From positions 2,496,501 through 2,560,500 of the forward strand of contig NZ_CP032311.1 in assembly GCF_004803755.1 (NCBI RefSeq): DNA of 64,000 nucleotides, given 5' to 3'. The notes beneath the pieces were generated by a model. That model did not search any database. It saw only the letters and a program-made list of their open reading frames with translations, and was not told the origin of the DNA. This document shows positions 38,130 through 47,390 of the stretch, one piece after another; the first letter of the stretch is position 1; the number at the start of each line of letters is the position of its first letter. The stretch is from Pseudomonas sp. DG56-2 (GTDB lineage: Bacteria; Pseudomonadota; Gammaproteobacteria; Pseudomonadales; Pseudomonadaceae). A program made the translations under genes and the position numbers.

Positions 38130-39749
38130 TCAGAAAATGTAATCGGTGGTCAGAAAGCTCGAATCACGGTTGCGGATAATGTCGCTGATCAACTGCTTGT
38201 TACTCTCCTGGAACTTGGTCGCAACCAGGGTCCGGATCGAAAACACCCGCAGGGCATCATGTACCGAAAGCGTCCCTTCGGCAGAATTCTTGCGTCCGTT
38301 GAACGGGTAGGTATCGGGACCGCGCTGACATTGGGCATTGAGGTTGATGCGTCCGACCTGGTTGGCGAAAGTGTCTACCAGGCGCCCGACTTCATGCGGG
38401 TTGGTACCAAAAATGCTCAGTTGCTGACCAAAGTCCGAATCGAGCACGTAGTCGATCACGGTCTGCATATCCCGGTAAGGCACAACCGGCACTACAGGGC
38501 CGAACTGCTCCTCCTGGTACACCCGCATCTGCGCACTGACCGGGTACAGCAAGGCGGGATAAAAGAATGAACCGCGGCTGGCACCGCCCCCCTGATTGAT
38601 GACGTTCGCACCTTTTTCCACCGCATCGGCCACCAAGCCATTGAGGTAGTCGATTTTGCCCGCTTCCGGCAGTGGCGTCAGGCTCACGCCTGGCTCCCAC
38701 GGCATGCCTGGCCTGAGTGCGGCCAGCTTGTACTGGAACTTCTCGAGGAAGCTCTCCACTACGTTCTCGTGTACGAACAGAATTTTCAGCGCCGTGCAAC
38801 GTTGGCCATTGAACGACAGCGCGCCGGTAACGGCTTCGTTCACCGCGTTGTCCAGGTCAACTTCAGGCAGCACAATGCCTGGGTTCTTGGCGTCCAGACC
38901 CAGGGCTGCCCGCAGACGGTGCGGGCGAGGGTGAAGCTTTTTCAGGTCACTGGCGGCCTTGTTGGTACCAATGAAGGCAAATATATCGATCTTGCCGCTG
39001 GCCATCAGGGCGCTGACGGTTTCACGGCCGCGGCCGTAGATGACGTTGATCACCCCAGCCGGGAAACTGTCGCGGAAGGCTTCGAGCAGCGGGCGAATCA
39101 ACAGCACGCCAAACTTTGCCGGCTTGAACACCACGGTGTTGCCCATGATCAGAGCCGGAATCAGCGTGGTAAAGGTTTCATTCAGTGGATAGTTATAGGG
39201 ACCCATGCACAGTGCCACGCCCAGTGGCGCACGACGGATCTGACCAAGGGTGTCCTGTTCCAGCTCAAAGCGGCTGGAGCGGCGATCCAGTTCCTTGAGT
39301 GCGTTGATGGTATCGACGATGTAGTCGCAGGTACGGTCGAACTCTTTCTCCGAGTCCTTGAGGTTCTTGCCGATTTCCCACATCAGCAGTTTGACCACCG
39401 CCTCGCGTTGCGCGCGCATCTTGCCCAGGAAGGTCTCGACGTGCTGGATTCGCTCGGCCACACGCAAGGTAGGCCAAGTTCCGCGGCCCTTATCGTAAGC
39501 GCGAACAGCGGCGTCCAGGGCGGTGAGGGCGGTGTCGGCGTCCAGCAGCGGCGCGCTGCCGAGGATCACTTGCTGCTCTTGATCGTCTTGCTTGAGCCAC
39601 ACTGGGCTTCGTACCGTCGCCAAGGGACCGTCCCAGCGTTGCAACTGACCATCGACCAGGTACTCGCGTTGTACCAGCGGCTCACCCAGGCGATAAGCTT
39701 CGGGGATCTCATTGGCGGCGGGAAACAGCGAATCGAGCAGACGGTCCAT
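38130..39749 (-). CDS. Aldehyde dehydrogenase, GapN-like (NADP-dependent glyceraldehyde-3-phosphate dehydrogenase)
   Basis: 539 residues from ATG 39749; GAGGTG lies upstream. The ALDH core is complete: PYNYPLNETFTTLIPALIMGNTVVFKPAK, nucleophile Cys318 in SFNGQRCTALKILFV, and EEQFGPVVPVVPYRD. The end, NAQCQRGPDTYPFNGRKNSAEGTLSV, is typical of the non-phosphorylating GAPDH branch, which oxidises glyceraldehyde-3-phosphate to 3-phosphoglycerate with NADP. It lies alone between the VOC gene and a divergent c-di-GMP gene. Confidence 0.83.
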   Translation of the reverse strand: MDRLLDSLFPAANEIPEAYRLGEPLVQREYLVDGQLQRWDGPLATVRSPVWLKQDDQEQQVILGSAPLLDADTALTALDAAVRAYDKGRGTWPTLRVAERIQHVETFLGKMRAQREAVVKLLMWEIGKNLKDSEKEFDRTCDYIVDTINALKELDRRSSRFELEQDTLGQIRRAPLGVALCMGPYNYPLNETFTTLIPALIMGNTVVFKPAKFGVLLIRPLLEAFRDSFPAGVINVIYGRGRETVSALMASGKIDIFAFIGTNKAASDLKKLHPRPHRLRAALGLDAKNPGIVLPEVDLDNAVNEAVTGALSFNGQRCTALKILFVHENVVESFLEKFQYKLAALRPGMPWEPGVSLTPLPEAGKIDYLNGLVADAVEKGANVINQGGGASRGSFFYPALLYPVSAQMRVYQEEQFGPVVPVVPYRDMQTVIDYVLDSDFGQQLSIFGTNPHEVGRLVDTFANQVGRINLNAQCQRGPDTYPFNGRKNSAEGTLSVHDALRVFSIRTLVATKFQESNKQLISDIIRNRDSSFLTTDYIF

Positions 39750-39873
39750 GGGCGCAGCACCTCTTTTTCTGGGATGGGTGAAACGTTTCAGTTCGAGCAT
39801 AACGCCAGCGCATGAAAAAAAGCCAGCCTTGCTCAATATTGAGCGCAAAGCGCCGATAAAGTATTAATCCGAT

Positions 39874-42129
39874 ATGAATAACGGACCTATGAGCACAAGA
39901 ATCCTAGCCCTTGATGACACCGTGGTCCTGCCAGCCAGCCTGGGGAAAACCCTCAACCGCTTGCTGCCTATCGGCTTTGCGCTGATTGGTATCAGTCTGT
40001 CTATAGCGTTAGGTCATTTGGATGTGCAGCGCCAGGAAAGTGAACTGGTGGCCAATGCCGGTGCGCGTCTCTCCGGAGTTCGCGCCGCCCTGGAAGCCCA
40101 GCTGCGCTCGGCTTTTGGTGAGACCGAGGGCATTGCGCAACTGATCAGTGCCGATGGAGCGATCAGCCCCGAGCACTTTCGCGACATGGCTCGCCAGGCG
40201 ATTGCCTCGGTACCGCACATTCGTCATATCTCCGTTGCCCCCAACGATGTAGTTGCCGATGTCTATCCGCTCAAGGGCAACATGAGCATTATTGGCGTCG
40301 ACTATCGGCGTTTGCCGGATCAGTACCCGATGCTGCAACGTGCCCGTGATCACTACAGTCCAGTGCTGGCCGGCCCGGTGCAGCTGTATCAGGGAGGACG
40401 AGGGCTGATCTACCGGCGCCCGGTGTTTATCAAGGGGCATAAGGGTGTAAAGATCTACTGGGGCAACGTTTCGATCGTGGCCGACATCGATCGCTTGCTC
40501 AGTGCTGCAGGGCTGGACCTTGATCCAGGTTTTGAGCTGGCCCTGCGTGGAGCCGATGGTCAGGGTTCAGCGGGCGGCATGATCTGGGGCGACCCGTCGC
40601 TGTTCGACCAGCACGCGGTGACGGTCAATGTCGATGTGCCAGGTGGCCTCTGGCAATTGGCGGCGAGCCCTTTGGGTGGCTGGCCGTCGATGAGCCTGTT
40701 TTCTTCACCTTTATTTCTGTTCGCGTTGACCTGTACGGGACTGTTCAGCGTGTTCGTCGCCCAGCTCAACCGCAGCAACTATCTGATCAACCTGCGCAAT
40801 CAAGAGCTCAAGCAATCCCAGGCACAACTGGAACGCCTGGCCCACTATGACGCTATTACCGGTTTGCCCAACCGGGTGCTGTTCAACAAGCGCCTGCACG
40901 AGACGATCGATCAGGGTGAACGTCTGGCCGTGCTGGTGCTGGATATAGATGGCTTCAAGCAGGTCAATGACAGCCTTGGGCACCCGATGGGGGACCTGTT
41001 GTTGCAACAGGCAACTGCACGCTTCGCCCAGATCGTCGATGGTCAGGGCTGTCTTTGTCGTCTGGGAGGAGATGAGTTCGCATTTTTCCTGCTAGACACC
41101 GAGCAAGCGTGCGTCGAACGGGTGCAAGCATTGTTGCAAACCCTGCAGCAGCCTTTTGATCTGAACGGTAACGCTGCGCTGGTCACCGGGAGTATCGGCC
41201 TGGCCTGGTGTCCGGAGCATGGACAGAGCAGCAACCGTCTGCTGCGCCATGCTGACACCGCCATGTACGCAGCCAAGGAGGCCGGTCGTAATGCCTGGCG
41301 ACTGTATCACCAGGGTATGACCGAACGCCTGCAGGAACGCCTGTGCCTGGAGCGCAACCTGCGCAGAGCCATGAAGAACAATGAGTTCGAGCTTTGGTAT
41401 CAACCCAAGATCGACCTGTTCAGCGGCCGTATCAAAGGTGCCGAAGCGCTGTTGCGCTGGCGCGATCCAGAGCATGGCCTGGTGTCGCCTGCGCAATTCA
41501 TTCCGTTGGCCGAGCGCACGGGTCTGATCATTCCGCTGGGTGAGAAGGTGCTGGAGCTTGCCTGCGCGCAGATCGCCGCCTGGCGTGCGGCCGATTGCCT
41601 GCCAGGGCCGCTGGCGATCAACGTTGCTGCGCTGCAGATCGAACGCAGCGACTATGTGGCCAGCCTATCGCGCATTCTCAAACGCTACGACTTGCCGCCG
41701 ACGCTTCTGGAGGTGGAAATCACTGAAAGCCTGTTGATGGAAAGCCAGCAGCAGGCTTGCGATGTTCTGGCCGAACTCCAGGCCATGGGCGTGGCGACAG
41801 CGGTTGATGACTTTGGCACCGGCTATTCGTCCCTGGCGTACCTCAAGTCCCTGCCGATCGATCATCTTAAAATCGACCGCGCTTTCATCAAGGACTTGCC
41901 CATGGATGATGATGCGGTGGCGATCACCCGAGCGATCATCGACCTGGGCCATGCCCTGGGTTTTCGCATCACCGCAGAGGGCATCGAAACTCAAGCCCAA
42001 TACCAGTTTCTGCGCAATGCCGGCTGTGACCAGGGCCAGGGTTTCCTGATGGCCCGGCCAATGCCGGCAGCGGCACTGCAGACATGGCTTGCAGATCACC
42101 CCACCTGGCAACACCAGCCTTGTAGCTGA
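39874..42129 (+). CDS. CHASE-GGDEF-EAL membrane protein (dual c-di-GMP enzyme)
   Basis: 751 residues from ATG 39874 (ATG 39889 is equally possible). A first membrane span (LNRLLPIGFALIGISLSIAL) leads into a periplasmic CHASE sensor (residues ~50-250, with RQAIASVPHIRHISVAPNDVVADVYPL and GVDYRRLPDQYPMLQRAR). A second span follows (LFLFALTCTGLFSVFVAQL). GGDEF at residues 398-402 and EALLRW at 524-529 are both intact. It can sense a small extracytoplasmic ligand and tune cyclic di-GMP. The gene is divergent from gapN. Confidence 0.93.
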   Translation: MNNGPMSTRILALDDTVVLPASLGKTLNRLLPIGFALIGISLSIALGHLDVQRQESELVANAGARLSGVRAALEAQLRSAFGETEGIAQLISADGAISPEHFRDMARQAIASVPHIRHISVAPNDVVADVYPLKGNMSIIGVDYRRLPDQYPMLQRARDHYSPVLAGPVQLYQGGRGLIYRRPVFIKGHKGVKIYWGNVSIVADIDRLLSAAGLDLDPGFELALRGADGQGSAGGMIWGDPSLFDQHAVTVNVDVPGGLWQLAASPLGGWPSMSLFSSPLFLFALTCTGLFSVFVAQLNRSNYLINLRNQELKQSQAQLERLAHYDAITGLPNRVLFNKRLHETIDQGERLAVLVLDIDGFKQVNDSLGHPMGDLLLQQATARFAQIVDGQGCLCRLGGDEFAFFLLDTEQACVERVQALLQTLQQPFDLNGNAALVTGSIGLAWCPEHGQSSNRLLRHADTAMYAAKEAGRNAWRLYHQGMTERLQERLCLERNLRRAMKNNEFELWYQPKIDLFSGRIKGAEALLRWRDPEHGLVSPAQFIPLAERTGLIIPLGEKVLELACAQIAAWRAADCLPGPLAINVAALQIERSDYVASLSRILKRYDLPPTLLEVEITESLLMESQQQACDVLAELQAMGVATAVDDFGTGYSSLAYLKSLPIDHLKIDRAFIKDLPMDDDAVAITRAIIDLGHALGFRITAEGIETQAQYQFLRNAGCDQGQGFLMARPMPAAALQTWLADHPTWQHQPCS

Positions 42130-42149
42130 GTGCTGGCAGGTGGTGTTGG

Positions 42150-45100
42150 CTACAGAGGCAGTTGCAGCAGGTGTTCAGCGCCAAGCTCAATGGCCAGGCG
42201 GCTGTATTGAGGGTCCTGATCCATGCGCTCCAGGCGTGCCCATATCCCCAGGTGAGTGCCCTGCGGATCGGCCATGTGAGCATCCTCCTGCAATATCAGG
42301 CGCAGGTCGCGTCGAAAGTCCAGGGGCACGCGCGCCCATAGCGCGCGTTCATCGGCGCTGATGTTGTCCAGCAGATCGTCGTAGTCACCGTCGGTCAGCA
42401 ACAGGTCGATGCCATGTTGCTGGTAATACGTTCTTATCTGGTCCTCCAACGTGTCACTTAACGCATCGCTTTCCAGGCGCATGGCTGCCGCATGGGCAGG
42501 GGGCAGATTGAAACCCTCGGGGAGCGACTCGAACTGATTGTCCTCCAGATCGATAATCATCGGTTGCTCCATCGCCTGCAGGCCTTCCGGCAGTTGGGTA
42601 AGGCTGCAGTTGGCGAGGTGAACGGCACGTAGATTCCTCATTTCGTGGAAGCTGGGTGCGTCGAGCAGCGGATTCTCCGAAAGGTCGAGCATGTCCATTG
42701 CTTGCAATCTGTCCAGGGCGGCCTGGGCCTGCACGTCCCAGGTGATGCGATTGGCTTCGAGGTCCAGCCAGTTGAGCATCAATGGATTGGCGATGCGTGG
42801 AATGGTTGAAAAACGACAGCCGCGCAAGGACAGCGAGCGCAGTCTGGGGAAGCGCTCGAGGAACTCGGCTGGCAGCTCGCTGAGCATGCGATTGCCGCCC
42901 AGGTCGATGACTTGTACATGGGTGAATGTATCCGGCAGGGCGAGTTCGGCGATGTCCAGGTTTTCCAGGTCAAGGCAACCCAGTTCGAGCACCGGCATTG
43001 ACTCGCCATTGAACACCGCGCGGTTGGAGAGACGCCGCCACGCGTTGATGATCGGCCTGATTGCCCGTTGTCGATTAGGTAGGTCGTTGGCCCATCGACG
43101 TAGGTCGTTGTGAAGTTCGGCCAGGCGGTCTTCCAATCTCTGTAGTTCTACCGAGGCAAAGCGCCTTTGGCTTTGCCAGCGAGCCAGTGTCTGTTCGACT
43201 TCATGCTCGCTGGCCACCGGAAATAGCCGCCGGTAGCGCGCCGCAAGGGTACTGCGCAGCCGTGGCGATGGTACGTAGAGCTCTGTCGGGTCCAGTGGCG
43301 TGCCACCACGCAAGGCGATATTCCTGGGCCAGCCCTCGGTTGCTTTCCATAATCTGCGGGTCCAACGTGTACGCTGCTGATTGACGGTATCGAGCAGGCG
43401 AGCCCGCAGCGCATCGCCGGTGACGTGTTCGAGTGCCATGGCTTGGCGAAGTGATGCGGGCAGGGATCGAACGATTGCAGTGCAAAGGTCGGTAGGTGTT
43501 CCGGGGCGAGGCGTGTCGTGGACGAAGGCTTCATAGCCATCGGCGCTTTTGATTAGCACGCGGCGCAGCGGCGCGTCTTCAGCGCCGGCCGTGGCCAGCA
43601 GCATGCCGTCGGCACTGCCAGCACGCAGCTCCAGGCGTAGGTCGCTTGTCCAGCCAGGCAAGCGCTGCAAAGCGAGGAGAGCGAGTCGCTCGCTGTCAGC
43701 GCTACTCAGGCGTGCACTGTACAAGCCCTCGAGTGCACGCGTCATGGGCAGGTCGGCGGAGGTCTGTTCGGCGGCCCGTTGCAAACATGCCGGAAGTGTT
43801 GCTCCGCTTTGCAGAGCCTGCGCTTCGCTGGGCTGCAAAGGTGCAAGCAGCCGTCTAGCTAGCGGCGGACTGATGCGTGGGTACTGTTCGATCAGTCGCG
43901 CTTGCGTCGGACTGGCTGTTGAGCCGTGGTACAGCTGCTCGAACAGCGCTTGTGGAGTGCGTTCAGGGTCGACATGTTGTTGCTGCGCCAACTGATCGTC
44001 GATGGACAGGCGCGCGAGGGTGTCCGTCAGGAGCACGGGTGGGCGCTCACCTGCCAGGTGCACTTTGCGCAGTTGGCCTGCGTCGACACCCGCGATGCGT
44101 GCTGCTTGCTCCAGGCGCTCGTCACTGAGTGCCTGCAATCGCGCATCCAGGCGCCGCACCAGGGTTGCCAGTGACCAATGCCGGGGTTGTTCGTGTTCAG
44201 CGAGCCACGCGCCCTCGCCGTTATGCTCCAGGCGTGGTTGGTACGCTTTTGCGTCGCTGGGATGAGCGATTCGCCAGCATTGCTGATCGGGATCCAGCAC
44301 GTGTTCGTAGAGTTGGCCATCCATGCGGATGTAGTGCCTGCCTCGATAGGCATATTGGCCCATAGCGTTCGGCTGGAGAGTTTCCGGCAACTGCTCGGTG
44401 CTGCGGTAGGTGGTCAAGTCCGGCTGCCACAAGCGCGGAGTTCCGTCTGCCAGGGTGACCGCATCGAGGCTCTCCATAAGCGGGCTGTTGAACAGTTTCG
44501 GCACCCATTTTCCGGCTACATGCAACCCGCCGATCAAGGCCAGGTTCAAGCTCACTGCCTGTAGATGACGCACGGCCAGGTCGCGATCACCCACACACCA
44601 CGACTGGTAGCCCTCATACACTTCGTCGAGAAGTTGATAGACCATGACTGCCGTCATCAGGCTACCGACTCCGGGCACTACAAAGCCTGCCAGCATCAAG
44701 GTATTCATGCCGAGCGCTTCCCATTGCGCAAGGCGTCGCTGGCGTGCCTGTTCGTCGGCATCGGCGGTAGGCACCGCGATCTGACGCGCCTCGGATTTGA
44801 GACGGGTGACATGTGCCTGGTAGAGAAAGCCGAACAGTTCTGCGTCGACAGCAATGCGCTCGACATGCAGATCAGCATCTTCCCGCAATGGCCAGGTCTG
44901 GTCGTTCCTCGAACGACCGGTTGCGTCGAGGTTCTGTCGCAAGCGACTGAGGAAAAGCGATTGTTGATCGCGTTCGACATAATCGAGAAAACGTTGCCGA
45001 AAGTCCGATTGCAGCAAAGCGTCACGCAAATGGTCATGTAACGCTGCCATGGTCTGGAATTGCTGCAAGGTGTCGTTATGACCGGGCAGGTACAGCAGCA

Positions 45101-45983
45101 GGCCTAGGTTATCCAGGTCGTAAATCAGTACTTCGTGAACGGTGATGCCAAACATCCGCAGTTGGCTGCAGGCCAGCGTTGCATTCTGATCGAGGAATGC
45201 CCGCACGCTATCCAGTGCTGTACCGTTCATGCGGTGACGTAAAAAAGCCAGGTCAGCAGCCAGGCGCAGGCGGTCCCGATAGACCCTGATGGCCTGGGTG
45301 ACGACGCGATCAGGCGCGTACAGGCTTGTCAGGTGTTCCTGGTACAGACGGCCAAGATCCAGGGAGCGGCAGGTGTCGGCGAATGCTGCTGGCGTCACAG
45401 CGAGTGATTCGATGCGGTAGCTTTCGGAGGCTAGTTCGATATCGACCAGTGTTTCGCTATCGCCCAACGTGGTCTTGCCAATGACCAGGATGTTCTCGAT
45501 GTGGGTATTACCTGCCAGGGCCAAGGCACTTTCGCGGCTGAATGCGACCCCGTCCTCGAAATTGTGCAAGGCCGCTTCAAGCAAGCTTCGGCGTTCGTGT
45601 TGGCTGACGTAGGCCTCCCAGGTGAAGAGGTGGCGGATGTGGACCAACTCGGTGGTATCCACAGGCACCTGCAGTTGAAACTGGGTCAGCAGTTGTTGCG
45701 CCAGCAGGGGTGTTGTGAACTCGCTGATATTCTTCAACCCTTTGAGCTCGCCGGCCATGGCTTGTTGCGATCGTGCCAGCCGGGCCTGGCTGGCCTGTAC
45801 AGCTTCGCGCAGATCTGGGGGCGCATTGGCGAACCAGTCTGCCGGGTTGTCTGGCAGGCCTTGTGCTGGCAGAAGTGATTGCTGCAGGGCGTGCCATTGA
45901 TCGGCAGTGGAGGCCCGACTCCAGCTGGGCAGTTGATTCTGAATAAGAAGGTAGTGAGGGTTTTCCTGCGGTACCGAGGCCAT
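42150..45983 (-). CDS. Dermonecrotic-toxin-like protein with leucine-rich repeats
   Basis: 1277 residues from ATG 45983, which has CAGGAG upstream; the frame extends further but with unlike sequence. The N-terminal ~430 residues are a large helical region (PPDLREAVQASQARL, LKGLKNISEFTTPLLAQQLLTQF, HIRHLFTWEAYVSQHERRSLLEAALHNFE) that matches my memory of the DUF6543/dermonecrotic-toxin domain. One or two membrane segments follow at ~431-458. Leucine-rich repeats occupy ~998-1155 (VIDLGGNRMLSELPAEFLERFPRLRSLSLRGC). Related Pseudomonas effectors often end with a NEL ubiquitin-ligase domain. The ~120 residues after the repeats here contain no cysteine, so that catalytic domain is absent. No signal peptide is present. 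Confidence 0.8.
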   Translation of the reverse strand: MASVPQENPHYLLIQNQLPSWSRASTADQWHALQQSLLPAQGLPDNPADWFANAPPDLREAVQASQARLARSQQAMAGELKGLKNISEFTTPLLAQQLLTQFQLQVPVDTTELVHIRHLFTWEAYVSQHERRSLLEAALHNFEDGVAFSRESALALAGNTHIENILVIGKTTLGDSETLVDIELASESYRIESLAVTPAAFADTCRSLDLGRLYQEHLTSLYAPDRVVTQAIRVYRDRLRLAADLAFLRHRMNGTALDSVRAFLDQNATLACSQLRMFGITVHEVLIYDLDNLGLLLYLPGHNDTLQQFQTMAALHDHLRDALLQSDFRQRFLDYVERDQQSLFLSRLRQNLDATGRSRNDQTWPLREDADLHVERIAVDAELFGFLYQAHVTRLKSEARQIAVPTADADEQARQRRLAQWEALGMNTLMLAGFVVPGVGSLMTAVMVYQLLDEVYEGYQSWCVGDRDLAVRHLQAVSLNLALIGGLHVAGKWVPKLFNSPLMESLDAVTLADGTPRLWQPDLTTYRSTEQLPETLQPNAMGQYAYRGRHYIRMDGQLYEHVLDPDQQCWRIAHPSDAKAYQPRLEHNGEGAWLAEHEQPRHWSLATLVRRLDARLQALSDERLEQAARIAGVDAGQLRKVHLAGERPPVLLTDTLARLSIDDQLAQQQHVDPERTPQALFEQLYHGSTASPTQARLIEQYPRISPPLARRLLAPLQPSEAQALQSGATLPACLQRAAEQTSADLPMTRALEGLYSARLSSADSERLALLALQRLPGWTSDLRLELRAGSADGMLLATAGAEDAPLRRVLIKSADGYEAFVHDTPRPGTPTDLCTAIVRSLPASLRQAMALEHVTGDALRARLLDTVNQQRTRWTRRLWKATEGWPRNIALRGGTPLDPTELYVPSPRLRSTLAARYRRLFPVASEHEVEQTLARWQSQRRFASVELQRLEDRLAELHNDLRRWANDLPNRQRAIRPIINAWRRLSNRAVFNGESMPVLELGCLDLENLDIAELALPDTFTHVQVIDLGGNRMLSELPAEFLERFPRLRSLSLRGCRFSTIPRIANPLMLNWLDLEANRITWDVQAQAALDRLQAMDMLDLSENPLLDAPSFHEMRNLRAVHLANCSLTQLPEGLQAMEQPMIIDLEDNQFESLPEGFNLPPAHAAAMRLESDALSDTLEDQIRTYYQQHGIDLLLTDGDYDDLLDNISADERALWARVPLDFRRDLRLILQEDAHMADPQGTHLGIWARLERMDQDPQYSRLAIELGAEHLLQLPL

Positions 45984-46060
45984 GATTGCTGCTCCTGTTT
46001 GTGAGGGACACAGCAGGCCGCAGGGGATGGAGAGAATGGTGGTAAATATTGTTATGCGTC

Positions 46061-46127
46061 GAACGCGGGGCAAACCCGCTCCCAGGGCATGCAGGGGAAT
46101 CTGCGGCGGGTGGGAGGGGCTTGCCGA
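46061..46127. repeat. Inverted REP pair upstream of the toxin gene
   Basis: GAACGCGGGGCAAACCCGCT (46061-46080) and the opposing copy at 46108-46127 (GGGTGGGAGGGGCTTGCC) flank a short spacer between the toxin start and the 301-residue gene stop. They suggest that the two genes have separate transcripts. Confidence 0.75.
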
Positions 46128-46135
46128 CTAATGGG

Positions 46136-47041
46136 TTATTGAATGGACATGATGTTGACGGTCCTGTTGGGCCCTGCGATCGCTACCACGCGTGCAGTGA
46201 CTGTCAGGCCCGTGGTGATGTCGTGGGTATTGTGGTTGGTGTTGAGCGCCCAACCGTTTGCGGCACCGGTCACCCAGTTGTTGGTGTGATTGATTACAAA
46301 GGTCTGACCGGCTTGGGTCAAATGCAACGCGTGCAGTTGCGTCAGCGCGTGCGGGGTCCAGGCGACATGGGGGAACATGAGGTTCTCGGCCGTCTGGTAA
46401 TGATTGACTGCTGCAGCGGCTCCAAACGCCAGTACCAAGACGTGTACGTAGGAAGCCGTGACACCTTTTTCGCGGCATCGGGTAATCAACGAGGTTAGCG
46501 CCTGGTCAATTTCGGCATCGCCCGAGAAGGCCAGGAAGCCGGCATTGTGCAGACCGTTCTGGCCCGTACTGATACCGTCCAGGAGCAAGTCGAGGTTGCG
46601 TGGATTGTTGTTGACCAACAGATCGACCAAGCGAAACTCAATGCTGTCCAGCTCGCCGAAAGCCCATTCCACTTCCTCGGCGCTAAAGCCGCTGCTGTGT
46701 AGAGACTGCTTCAACTGATCGCGCAAAGCACCCGGTTTACTGGCTTGAGCCAGGAAATCGTCAAGAGGCGTGCCCAGCGTCGGCAGTAAATCGTGCATGA
46801 TCGATCGTAAGCTGGAAACGAGGTTCTTGGCCTTCGCCGCAACGTTGGCGCTGGCCTGCGCATCGACGCTGGTCTGGCCCGCTTGCAGCGGCTGACGCAA
46901 GGCCATGATGCTTGCTACGCCTTTGCCGATATTGTCGAGCCTGGCGCTGAGGTTACCGGCATCGAGTGTGGTGGCCTGGCTGCCGAACGGCATGAGAATG
47001 GCGTGAGCCAGGTGCTCCTGGCTACTGACTGTTGCGTTCAT
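46136..47041 (-). CDS. Orphan 301-residue helical protein
   Basis: Starts at ATG 47041 with AAGGAAG eight bases upstream. I recognise no domain. Residues ~20-150 are helical and Ala/Leu-rich (LDNIGKGVASIMALRQPLQAG, NVAAKAKNLVSSLRSIMHDLLPTLG). A glycine/alanine-rich hydrophobic stretch follows (YVHVLVLAFGAAAAVNHYQ). The C-terminus switches to beta-type sequence rich in Thr, Asn and His (NHTNNWVTGAANGWALNTNHNT, ITTGLTVTARVVAIAGPNRTVN). No signal peptide is visible. It is third in a run of three orphan genes and may act with them; a helical membrane-active protein is one guess. Confidence 0.7.
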   Translation of the reverse strand: MNATVSSQEHLAHAILMPFGSQATTLDAGNLSARLDNIGKGVASIMALRQPLQAGQTSVDAQASANVAAKAKNLVSSLRSIMHDLLPTLGTPLDDFLAQASKPGALRDQLKQSLHSSGFSAEEVEWAFGELDSIEFRLVDLLVNNNPRNLDLLLDGISTGQNGLHNAGFLAFSGDAEIDQALTSLITRCREKGVTASYVHVLVLAFGAAAAVNHYQTAENLMFPHVAWTPHALTQLHALHLTQAGQTFVINHTNNWVTGAANGWALNTNHNTHDITTGLTVTARVVAIAGPNRTVNIMSIQ

Positions 47042-47100
47042 GTCGACTTCCTTGAGTGTGAGTGAAGTATCAACGTGATGCATAAACGCGTGGGCTGGGC

Positions 47101-47367
47101 TTAATAATCTGTCCAGACGGTCACGGGGTTGAAACCGGTATTGGACACAGTCATAAGTGCCCCGGCGCCCTCAGAAACGTCAATGGTCGTGGGCTGGCCC
47201 GCTTCAAGGGATACATCATGGTTGCTCTGGCAACACAGCTCGATGTGCCAACTTATTTTCGAATCGCCCACATCACTGCATTTGGCTGATAGTTGTGTGC
47301 GCAAGCCAACCGGACGAGTGGAGTAAACAACAGAGCCGCCGGGATTGAGTGTGGTTTGCTGGGTCAT
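47101..47367 (-). CDS. Orphan 88-residue beta-rich protein
   Basis: Starts at ATG 47367 with AAGGAGC upstream. The whole chain reads as alternating strands (GSVVYSTRPVGLRTQLSAKC, ISWHIELCCQSNHDVSLEAG, PTTIDVSEGAGALMTVSNTG, NPVTVWTDY), like a small beta-sandwich, with three cysteines (30, 45, 46). It has no signal peptide and no family I recognise. It lies 23 bases after the 256-residue gene and 59 bases before the 301-residue gene, so all three are probably one operon. Confidence 0.65.
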   Translation of the reverse strand: MTQQTTLNPGGSVVYSTRPVGLRTQLSAKCSDVGDSKISWHIELCCQSNHDVSLEAGQPTTIDVSEGAGALMTVSNTGFNPVTVWTDY

Positions 47368-47390
47368 GGCTAATGCTCCTTGCGTGGCAG

